A stretch of DNA of 64,000 nt, taken from an uncultured Alphaproteobacteria bacterium. GTDB lineage: Bacteria; Pseudomonadota; Alphaproteobacteria; RF32; CAG-239. The notes under the pieces are model-generated. The model had not been told where the DNA came from, did no database searches, and saw only the letters and a list, made by a program, of their open reading frames with translations. Shown here piece after piece: positions 8,603 through 15,462 of this stretch; within the stretch, counting starts at the first letter, position 1, and the number at the start of each line of letters is the position of its first letter. A program made the translations under genes and the position numbers. The stretch lies in the NCBI GenBank assembly GCA_910577205.1, contig CAJTMA010000001.1, positions 208,468-272,467 of the forward strand. The letters are read 5' to 3'.

Positions 8603-8977
8603 TTGGAGGAATCAAAAGACGCCTGGGGTCAGGTGACTGGCGCCGTGGGGGATATGTATGGAAATTATTATGATATGAAGATTGACAATACTGAGAAAGC
8701 GGACGATTATTTTCATTGTAAGGCAAATTTTGAAGCTGCACAAAGAGGTAAATGGGGAGAAAAAACAGCAGAATATCTTGGTGATGCAAAAGAAAGGACT
8801 GATTATTTTAAAAACAGAATTTATCGAGGGTTGTCAGCTCAAGAATCTTATGTTGATTATTTGCACGATAAAGATGTTAATGCGCAAGGAAGATTTCAGG
8901 CTAAAACAGGTTTGTATAAGAATTCAAGAGATGGGTGCAACTATTTGCGGGTTAACGGAATAAATGAAAGATACTGA
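8603..8977 (+). CDS. Serum amyloid A-like protein, start region apparently frameshifted
   Basis: The protein reads like vertebrate serum amyloid A: DM..NYYDMK..N...ADDYFHCKANFEAAQRG resembles the SAA core DM..AYSDMREAN...SDKYFHARGNYDAAKRG. Next come AEYLGDAKERTDYF (SAA: AEAISDARENIQRF) and a C-terminal GINERY (SAA: GLPEKY). Two cysteines are present and there is no signal peptide. The only in-frame start here is a TTG at 8603 without an upstream ribosome site. A well-placed ATG at 8538 behind AAAGGG lies in another frame and stops after three codons; one extra G in the run of five at 8540-8544 would join it to this frame and add about 22 residues. The gene is therefore either mutated, mis-assembled, or started at TTG. 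The stop overlaps the next gene. Confidence 0.7.
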   Translation: MEESKDAWGQVTGAVGDMYGNYYDMKIDNTEKADDYFHCKANFEAAQRGKWGEKTAEYLGDAKERTDYFKNRIYRGLSAQESYVDYLHDKDVNAQGRFQAKTGLYKNSRDGCNYLRVNGINERY

Positions 8978-9392
8978 TTTTATAATTAATCTATTAAAAT
9001 CAACGGTCAGGTTTATTTATGTATTGAGCTTGATGGTAGCTGCGCTTGGGGGCTTTATTATCGTATGTGTTTTTATCAAAAATCCTTATTTTTTGGCAGT
9101 GGATACCTGTATTGATGCGGGAAATGTTTGGGATGACGATGAAAAACGTTGTCGAGATGATTGTTTGAAATGGAATAGAGATTATGGTTGTATTCAAATA
9201 ACGGAAGAGCAACGAATGCTGTTTTCTGTGAATAAACGTATTTCGGAAGCTGTTTATAAGGATATTTGTTTGAGTAATCAAAAAGCATGGAATAACGATA
9301 AAGGCGATTGTGATTTTTATTTTGTGTCGGCTGATTGCGGAAAATTAAGCGGAAGTTGGAAGTATCCGGATAGCTGTTTGACGGAGGATTAA
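8964..9392 (+). CDS. Small membrane-anchored Cys-rich protein (paralogue 1)
   Basis: A 142-residue protein with one N-terminal membrane segment (about residues 16-37) and an outside domain of about 100 residues with eight cysteines. It is a tandem paralogue of the next gene; the two share VWD..EKRCRDDCL.WN, GCI, a Cys-Asp-Phe segment and a closing W-KYP-x-x-C. The topology suggests the Cys domain faces the oxidising periplasm with four disulfides. It overlaps the SAA-like gene by 14 bases, so the three genes form one translation unit. The function is unknown; a membrane-tethered immunity or partner protein for the SAA-like product is one reading of the context. Confidence 0.8.
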   Translation: MKDTDFIINLLKSTVRFIYVLSLMVAALGGFIIVCVFIKNPYFLAVDTCIDAGNVWDDDEKRCRDDCLKWNRDYGCIQITEEQRMLFSVNKRISEAVYKDICLSNQKAWNNDKGDCDFYFVSADCGKLSGSWKYPDSCLTED

Positions 9393-9805
9393 TGAACAAG
9401 TTTTTTGACGTTTTGAAACGTTTTTTATGGTTAATTCTGACAACTCCGGCAATTATCTTTTTGATTGTATTTTTTTATATTACTTTTGATTCTGCCGGGA
9501 ATTGTGCTGAAGACGGGAAGGTTTGGGATTATAATGAAAAACGCTGTCGGGATGATTGTTTGGCGTGGAATGAGGTCAACGGCTGTATTTACATGGATGA
9601 GGAATACAGAAAATTGTTCATGGCTTGTGCAGATAAAACGGCAGATTGTGACCGAGAAAAATTAGATTTGTTTGATAAAGAGCTTTGCAAAAAATATAAT
9701 GCGCCTTTAAATTTGGATTATGGATATTGTGATTTTAGGTTTGAAGCAAAAGATTGTTTTAAGCTGAAAGGTAACTGGAAGTATCCGGAGATTTGTTATC
9801 AGTAA
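9392..9805 (+). CDS. Small membrane-anchored Cys-rich protein (paralogue 2)
   Basis: A 137-residue tandem paralogue of the preceding gene. One membrane segment (about residues 11-30) is followed by a domain with ten cysteines, eight of them aligned with paralogue 1 and two extra (MACADKTADC). The shared signature runs KVWDYNEKRCRDDCLAWN, then NGCI, then YGYCDFRF, then a closing WKYPEIC. Its start overlaps the previous stop by one base (TAATG), showing translational coupling. It is followed by a strong terminator that ends the island. No known domain was recognised. Confidence 0.8.
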   Translation: MNKFFDVLKRFLWLILTTPAIIFLIVFFYITFDSAGNCAEDGKVWDYNEKRCRDDCLAWNEVNGCIYMDEEYRKLFMACADKTADCDREKLDLFDKELCKKYNAPLNLDYGYCDFRFEAKDCFKLKGNWKYPEICYQ

Positions 9806-9807
9806 AA

Positions 9808-9840
9808 AATACCCCTCTGAATTTATTTCAGAGGGGTATT
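9808..9840. terminator. Bidirectional intrinsic terminator
   Basis: Perfect 14-bp stem AATACCCCTCTGAA / TTCAGAGGGGTATT with a 5-nt loop, between the convergent Cys-rich gene and fabG. The T-rich tail on the minus strand favours fabG, but it can serve both. Confidence 0.85.
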
Positions 9841-9858
9841 GTTAAATTGCCGGAGCAA

Positions 9859-10596
9859 TTAGATCATTGCCATACCGCCATTGATATTGATGGTTTGGCC
9901 GGTGATGTACTGAGCTTCGTCAGAAGCCAAGAAAGCAACAACGTTAGCAATATCCTGAGCTTCGCCGAGTTTTCCTTCAGGGATTTTAGCGAGCAAAGCA
10001 GCTTTAACATCATCAGGCAAAACATCGGTCATAGGGGTACGGATAAAGCCCGGTGCAATAGAGTTAACGGTAATGCCGCGAGAACCGACTTCCTGAGCCA
10101 GACATTTGTTCATGGCAATCATACCGGCTTTAGAAGCAGAGTAGTTGGCTTGTCCGGCGTTTCCGGTAACGCCAACTACAGAAGCAATACCGATGATACG
10201 GCCGAAACGGCGTTTCATCATGCCGCGAACGGCAGCTTTAGCCAATTTGAAACCGGCAGAAAGGTTAACGTCCAAAACCAGCTGCCATTCTTCATCGCTC
10301 ATGCGGATAAAGAGGTTATCACGGGTTAAGCCGGCGTTGTTGACCAAAATGTCAATACGGCCGAGTTTTTCTTCAACTTGGGCAACCAGATTTTTAACAT
10401 CTTCCGGGTTGGTGAGGTTGGCAGTGAAAACTTCTACGCGGTCACCGAGTTCGGCTTTTAATTTTTCCATCGGTTCTGCGCGCATATCGGTCAGAGCCAA
10501 AGTAGCGCCCTGTTTGTGCAGAGTGCGGGCAATTTTATCGCCCAAGCCGCCAGCTGCGCCGGTGATGAGGGCTACTTTATCATGTAATTCAAACAT
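9859..10596 (-). CDS. fabG: 3-oxoacyl-ACP reductase FabG
   Basis: NADPH-dependent short-chain dehydrogenase reducing 3-oxoacyl-ACP in fatty acid elongation. The 245-residue protein, read from the ATG at 10596 (MFELHDKVALITGAA) with AAAGGA upstream, has the Rossmann motif TGAAGGLG, NNAG and the catalytic set Ser139, Tyr152 and Lys156 (YSASK). It ends in the family terminus GQTININGGMAMI. A further in-frame ATG upstream would add eight residues and is less likely. It lies directly downstream of fabD in the same orientation, a common fatty-acid synthesis pairing. Confidence 0.95.
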   Translation of the reverse strand: MFELHDKVALITGAAGGLGDKIARTLHKQGATLALTDMRAEPMEKLKAELGDRVEVFTANLTNPEDVKNLVAQVEEKLGRIDILVNNAGLTRDNLFIRMSDEEWQLVLDVNLSAGFKLAKAAVRGMMKRRFGRIIGIASVVGVTGNAGQANYSASKAGMIAMNKCLAQEVGSRGITVNSIAPGFIRTPMTDVLPDDVKAALLAKIPEGKLGEAQDIANVVAFLASDEAQYITGQTININGGMAMI

Positions 10597-10623
10597 TAGT
10601 TTGTTCCTTTTGTTATACAAGTT

Positions 10624-11568
10624 TTATAAATCTTTTGCCAGAGCCTCAATTTCAGCAACAGTGCCTGCTGAAACCGTATTAATTTCTTTATGGCTGCGTT
10701 TGACAATGCCTGACAGAACTTTGCCGGCGCCGAGTTCGACAACATCGGTGATGCCTTGTTCGGCCATGAAGTTGACGCTTTCACGCCAGCGGACAGAGCC
10801 GGTAACTTGTTCAATCAGGTGTTTGACGATTTCCTTTTCGTCGGTAATTGGTTGAGCCAAAACGTTGGCAATCAACGGGATTTGCGCCGGATTAGCTTTA
10901 ACTTCAGCCAAAGCTTGAGCCATGACTTCGGCAGCCGGCTGCATTAACGGGCTGTGAAACGGTGCGCTGACCGGTAATTTTATGCAGCGTTTTGCGCCGA
11001 ATTCAGAAGCGATTTCAACAGCTTTATCAATGGCGGCCATATGTCCGGAGAGGACAACCTGTCCGTCAGCGTTATCATTAGCCGCAACGCAGAGATTGTT
11101 TTCATCGCTGCAGGCTTCAGCCAAGGCTTGAACGTCTTGGTAAGAAACGCCGATGACAGCGGCCATGCCGCCCAAACCGACGGGAACGGCTTTCTGCATA
11201 GCTTCACCGCGCGTGCGCAGTAATTTGGCTGTGTCGCTCAGAGAAAAGACACCGGCTGCGCAGGCGGCCGAATATTCCCCCAGGGAATGTCCGGCGACAA
11301 AGCTGGCCTTGTCTTTTAATTTAATTCCAAAATCATTTTCCAAGATGCGGACGACAGCCATAGAATGAGCCATAAGGGCAGGTTGCGCGTTAGCCGTCAG
11401 GGTTAACTCGTGTTCCGGGCCTTCAGACATTAATTTAAACAAATCTTGAGAGATGGCATCGTTGACTTCTTGAAAGACGTCCTTCGCCGATTGAAAGTTA
11501 TCGGCCAATTCTTTCCCCATGCCGACAAACTGTGAACCCTGGCCGGGGAATACGAAGGTATATTTCAT
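10624..11568 (-). CDS. fabD: Malonyl-CoA:ACP transacylase FabD
   Basis: Transfers malonyl groups from CoA to acyl carrier protein, feeding fatty acid elongation. The 314-residue protein shows the start FPGQGSQFVGMGKEL, the nucleophile elbow GHSLGEYSA (Ser95), the QPALMAHS motif and the catalytic His region SAPFHSPLM. Length and motifs are standard for FabD. It is the first gene of a fabD-fabG pair, with 27 bases between the fabD stop and the fabG start. Confidence 0.96.
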   Translation of the reverse strand: MKYTFVFPGQGSQFVGMGKELADNFQSAKDVFQEVNDAISQDLFKLMSEGPEHELTLTANAQPALMAHSMAVVRILENDFGIKLKDKASFVAGHSLGEYSAACAAGVFSLSDTAKLLRTRGEAMQKAVPVGLGGMAAVIGVSYQDVQALAEACSDENNLCVAANDNADGQVVLSGHMAAIDKAVEIASEFGAKRCIKLPVSAPFHSPLMQPAAEVMAQALAEVKANPAQIPLIANVLAQPITDEKEIVKHLIEQVTGSVRWRESVNFMAEQGITDVVELGAGKVLSGIVKRSHKEINTVSAGTVAEIEALAKDL

Positions 11569-11746
11569 TTAAAAACCTCTGTTGTTATTAGTCTTCGGGA
11601 TTCAGGTTTAGCGGTTTTGCATGAAAAGTCAAGTTTTAATGCGCGGTTAGTCAGAGGTAACAGCGTTGTGAAAAATCTTAAAATTAATAATCTGTTGATG
11701 ATTTCCGGCTATACTGACGCCAAACTGGAATAATTGAGTAATTAAG

Positions 11747-14065
11747 ATGGCTAAAAAGAAAACCAAAAAACAAAAATCATTATTGCGCCGGACAGGCGAA
11801 CGTTTATGCGGGGCGGTGTTAATCGCTTTCTGCCTGTTAGTATTTGCCGCTATCGGGTTCTATCATTCGGCAGATGCCGGGGTTAATATGGTTAACGGCT
11901 TGCCGGTACATAATTATCTGGGTAAGTACGGGGCGGTGCTGGCTGATTATGCATTGACGGGTTTTGGTCTGGCTGCGCCGGTGTTTTTGCTGATACCGCT
12001 TATTTGTGGCTATCATTTGCTGCGACAGCGTGAGTTTTTGCATCCATACAGCCGGGTTTTTGCCTGGATTTTGGGGGTTAACTTTTTTGCCGCATTTTTG
12101 GCGTTGCTGCCGTCATGGATGGGCGCTTTTGAAATGGGCGGCATTATCGGCAAGTTTTTGAGCCGCCATTTGCTGAGTTTTGTCAGCATGATATATAAAT
12201 ATGCCTATGCCAATGTCGGAGTGGGACTTATTTTACTGGTGCTGGCTGTTTTGGCATTTAATTTTGCCGCCGGCATTACTTATAAATTCTGGTATGGTTT
12301 GGCTAAAAGCACCGTTTTGTTTATTGCGCGGGTTTTGCGCGGGTTTGCTTTGGCTTTCCGCATGATGTTCAAGCTTCGCCGCAAGCCGCAAATTCCTGTA
12401 GAAAAAGCAGAGAAGAAGCCCGTCAAGGAGCGTAAGAAAAAAGTTAAAGAGCAGGAAAGAATCGAACCGGGATTTGGCGAGCGTGAAATTAAAACCGTTG
12501 CCGAAACCGAAGATGCTCCTGCACCTAAGGCTATGCCGGCAGCTAAAGCCAAGCCGCTTCCGGCTGATGACGGCTATCAACGCCCGAGTATTGATTTGTT
12601 GAAACGTCCGAAAGACAAAGGCGGTAATTATCTCAGCAAGGAAGAATTGGACAGTATTGCCCGCGAACTGGAGAATGTTTTGCAAGAATTCGGGGTTCAC
12701 GGCAATATTGTCAAAGTACGTCCGGGTCCGGTTGTCACTTTATATGAACTTGAGCCGGCACCGGGAACAAAATCTGCCCGCGTTATTGGTTTGGCAGATG
12801 ATATTGCCCGGTCAATGTCGGTGATTTCCGTGCGTATTGCGGTTGTGCCCGGGTGTAATACCATCGGTATTGAGCTGCCGAACAAAAACCGTGAAACGGT
12901 CTGGCTGCGCGATTTGTTTGAAGATCCGGACTTTATGCATTCCAAAAATGAACTTAACGTGGTGTTGGGCAAGGATATCGGCGGTAAAGATGTTTATGCC
13001 GATTTGAGCAAGATGCCTCACTTGCTGGTGGCCGGTACGACCGGTTCAGGTAAGTCTGTGGGTGTTAACTCAATGATTTTATCGCTGCTGTTTCGTATGC
13101 GTCCGGAAGAATGCAAGCTGATTATGATTGACCCGAAAATGCTTGAATTTTCAATGTATAACGGTATTCCGCATTTGCTGACTCCGGTGATTACCGATCC
13201 GGCGAAGGCGGTGGTCGGTTTGAAATGGGCTGTGCGGGAAATGGAAGACCGCTATCGGGCTATGGCGCAACTGAATGTACGCAATATTGCCGGATATAAT
13301 CAAAAGTTGGCGGATATCAAAGCCAGCGGCAAATCGGTCAAACGTACGGTACAGACCGGATTTGACAGCGAAACCGGAAAGCCTATTTATGAAGAGCAGG
13401 AATTGGATTTGACGCCGCTGCCTTATATTGTGATTGTGGTGGATGAGATGGCAGATCTGATGTTGGTTGCCGGCAAGGAAGTGGAAGCCGCTATTCAGCG
13501 TTTGGCGCAAATGGCGCGTGCGGCTGGTCTGCACCTGATTATGTCAACGCAACGTCCGTCGGTTGACGTTATTACCGGTACGATTAAGGCGAACTTCCCG
13601 ACCCGTATTTCTTTCCAAGTGACTTCAAAAATTGACAGCCGCACCATTCTTGGCGAACAAGGAGCAGAGCAACTGCTTGGCAAAGGCGATATGTTATATA
13701 TGCCTGCGGGGCAGCGCCCGATACGTATTCACGGCGGGTTTGCCAGTGATGCAGAAATAGAAGAAGTGGTTAATTTCATTAAGTCGCAGAAAGAACCGGA
13801 ATATGTTGAAGCTGTGACGGCCGGCGAGCTCAATGAGAAAGACAGCGGAGCAGTCTTTGATAAAGGCGAAATGGGCGGCGGTGGTGAAGAAGACCTTTAT
13901 GCCCAAGCCGTGGCGATTGTTCAGCAGGATAAAAAAGCCTCAACAAGTTATATTCAACGCAAGTTGCGTATCGGTTATAACCGCGCGGCATCCCTGATTG
14001 ACCGTATGGAGCAAGAAGGGTTGATATCGGCGGCTGATCATGTGGGTCGTCGCGAAGTCCTATAA
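11747..14065 (+). CDS. ftsK: DNA translocase FtsK
   Basis: Septal DNA pump that clears chromosome termini and activates XerCD at dif during division. The 772-residue protein has four N-terminal membrane segments (about residues 18-40, 68-92, 104-124 and 160-185), a charged linker of about 100 residues, the RecA-like motor with Walker A AGTTGSGKSVG (about residue 428) and Walker B VVDEMADLM (about 563), and the C-terminal gamma winged helix (QRKLRIGYNRAASLIDRMEQ). The linker is short compared with E. coli FtsK and normal for Alphaproteobacteria. A palindromic element of the window-wide family follows its stop codon. Confidence 0.96.
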   Translation: MAKKKTKKQKSLLRRTGERLCGAVLIAFCLLVFAAIGFYHSADAGVNMVNGLPVHNYLGKYGAVLADYALTGFGLAAPVFLLIPLICGYHLLRQREFLHPYSRVFAWILGVNFFAAFLALLPSWMGAFEMGGIIGKFLSRHLLSFVSMIYKYAYANVGVGLILLVLAVLAFNFAAGITYKFWYGLAKSTVLFIARVLRGFALAFRMMFKLRRKPQIPVEKAEKKPVKERKKKVKEQERIEPGFGEREIKTVAETEDAPAPKAMPAAKAKPLPADDGYQRPSIDLLKRPKDKGGNYLSKEELDSIARELENVLQEFGVHGNIVKVRPGPVVTLYELEPAPGTKSARVIGLADDIARSMSVISVRIAVVPGCNTIGIELPNKNRETVWLRDLFEDPDFMHSKNELNVVLGKDIGGKDVYADLSKMPHLLVAGTTGSGKSVGVNSMILSLLFRMRPEECKLIMIDPKMLEFSMYNGIPHLLTPVITDPAKAVVGLKWAVREMEDRYRAMAQLNVRNIAGYNQKLADIKASGKSVKRTVQTGFDSETGKPIYEEQELDLTPLPYIVIVVDEMADLMLVAGKEVEAAIQRLAQMARAAGLHLIMSTQRPSVDVITGTIKANFPTRISFQVTSKIDSRTILGEQGAEQLLGKGDMLYMPAGQRPIRIHGGFASDAEIEEVVNFIKSQKEPEYVEAVTAGELNEKDSGAVFDKGEMGGGGEEDLYAQAVAIVQQDKKASTSYIQRKLRIGYNRAASLIDRMEQEGLISAADHVGRREVL

Positions 14066-14066
14066 T

Positions 14067-14190
14067 TAAAAGCAGTTCTATGGCCAACTAGTATAGAATT
14101 GGCGAGTAGAAAAAATGCTCACATACTATTGTGTATGCTGCGCTTTTTTCTCTCTTAATTCTTACTATTTGACTCATATAACTGCTTTTA
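14067..14190. repeat. Palindromic intergenic element (family P) after ftsK
   Basis: A 124-bp imperfect hairpin. Its outer arms TAAAAGCAGTT / AACTGCTTTTA are perfect, A/T-run arms lie inside, and the core CTCACATAC-TATT-GTGTATGCTGCG is at 14118-14142. The core matches other copies in the window. It sits immediately after the ftsK stop. Confidence 0.75.
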
Positions 14191-14252
14191 ATGAATTTAT
14201 ACATCGAAAAAAATTGATGTTTTTACGCACACTATCCGAAGTTTATTGTCTT

Positions 14253-14480
14253 TTAGTTTGTCAGCTCAATTTTGATGGTTTTTCCGTAGAAAGCTGATAG
14301 TTTGCAAATTGTCCAGGGTTCGCGGCATTCGCCTCGTTCTATGAGGTCTAATTTCGAGATAGGGATAAGTGTTTTCCGGCTGAGTTTAATCAGGCTTAAT
14401 TTGTTTTCTGCCCGTAATTTAAAAAGTTCTAAGCCGCAGTCTTTATAGAAGCGGTTTAACGTTTCTTTGCTTTTTGTCAT
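14253..14480 (-). CDS. Small helix-turn-helix (XRE-like) protein
   Basis: A 75-residue protein with a Cro/C1-type helix-turn-helix: LFKLRAENKLSLIKLSRKTL then PISKLDLIERGE and a third helix (about residues 17-60). A good ribosome site (AAGGAA) precedes the ATG at 14480. It stands alone between ftsK and grpE, next to a long inverted repeat at 14522-14621 that could be its control region. An antitoxin, regulator or remnant-element gene is possible; nothing around it decides. Confidence 0.72.
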   Translation of the reverse strand: MTKSKETLNRFYKDCGLELFKLRAENKLSLIKLSRKTLIPISKLDLIERGECREPWTICKLSAFYGKTIKIELTN

Positions 14481-14521
14481 GGTGGTTTTCCTTTTGGTTT
14501 TTTCTAAAAATTAAGGTGTGG

Positions 14522-14621
14522 GAGCTAGAAACAGTCCAAAAGAAACTGCCGGAATATTCAATATATTATCCGACTCCCACATAATGGGATTCATTAAATT
14601 CTTTTGGAGAGTTTCTAGCTC
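14522..14621. repeat. Long inverted repeat upstream of the small HTH gene
   Basis: Arms GAGCTAGAAAC-agt-CCAAAAGAA and TTCTTTTGG-aga-GTTTCTAGCTC are exact complements apart from the 3-base centre, and are separated by about 54 bases. The structure is unlike the other palindromes of the window. It could be a regulatory RNA stem or the ends of a tiny mobile remnant. Confidence 0.6.
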
Positions 14622-14675
14622 TTGCTGATGACAATAAGAGAAATGCAAAGGCTTGTCAAGCATGGCAGTACAAAA

Positions 14676-14696
14676 AGCCCCGGAGAATCCGGGGCT
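14676..14696 (-). terminator. Intrinsic terminator of grpE
   Basis: Perfect 9-bp stem AGCCCCGGA / TCCGGGGCT with a 3-nt loop, followed on the minus strand by TTTTTG. Confidence 0.85.
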
Positions 14697-14714
14697 GTAA
14701 AGAGTTCTATTTTA

Positions 14715-15293
14715 TTATTTTCCGCCTTTGGTGACAACGACCATGGCTTCGCGCAGAATGCGGTCGTTCAACATATAGCCGGTTTGCAATTCAGCGATGA
14801 TTGTGCCGTTTGGTTTGTCTTTATTTTCGACTTCCTGGATAACCTGATGGAAGTTCGGATCAAAGACCGTATCCATGATGTCCATTTTTTGGATGCCGAA
14901 TTTATTAAATACTTTAGACAATTCGTTTTCGGTTAATTCAACGCCTTTACGCAGGGCTTCGCAATTTTCAGAGTTGCTGCTGCTAACGGCTTCAATAGCC
15001 CGATGCAGGTTGTCTGCGACGGTCAGCAGTTCTTTAGCAAAAGAGGAAATGGCGTATTTGTTGTTTTTTTCAATCTCTTGTGCGCAACGCTTTTTGGTGT
15101 TTTCGGCATCAGCATAGGCACGCAGAAATTCTTCTTTTAACTGGCGGTTTTCAGCCTTTAATTTTTCAATTTCTTCATCGGCGGCCGATTGTTCCGCTTC
15201 CTGTTCTTTGGTTTCCAGTTCTTCTTCCGCTTCGATAATATCTTCGTCTAAATTTTCTTTGTCGGGAGCGGGTTCTTTTTTGAACTTTTTCAT
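14715..15293 (-). CDS. grpE: Nucleotide exchange factor GrpE
   Basis: Cytoplasmic cochaperone releasing ADP from DnaK. The 192-residue protein has an acidic N-terminus, a long coiled coil (about residues 25-110, with ENTKKRCAQEIE), and the beta domain with GVELTENELSKVFNKFGI, DPNFHQVIQEVE and the closing GYMLNDRILREAMVVVTKG. No dnaK or dnaJ gene is adjacent. It has its own terminator and an ATG preceded by AGGAAAAAT. Confidence 0.95.
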   Translation of the reverse strand: MKKFKKEPAPDKENLDEDIIEAEEELETKEQEAEQSAADEEIEKLKAENRQLKEEFLRAYADAENTKKRCAQEIEKNNKYAISSFAKELLTVADNLHRAIEAVSSSNSENCEALRKGVELTENELSKVFNKFGIQKMDIMDTVFDPNFHQVIQEVENKDKPNGTIIAELQTGYMLNDRILREAMVVVTKGGK

Positions 15294-15462
15294 TATTTTT
15301 CCTCTTTAAATTTATTTAGAAAGCGTGTATATATTAGGAAATTTAGTAACTAAAGTATCACAAGTCAAGAGTAATAACAGCATAATTTTAAATGCTGGCG
15401 TTTTTGGCGGACTGTGTTACATTGATGTAAATTATTTTTCTTGTTTTTTGAGAGAGTGTGAA

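Noticed and set aside
14115..14297. 60-codon open frame after ftsK
   Set aside because: It overlaps the palindromic element and the opposite-strand HTH gene; composition follows the hairpin.
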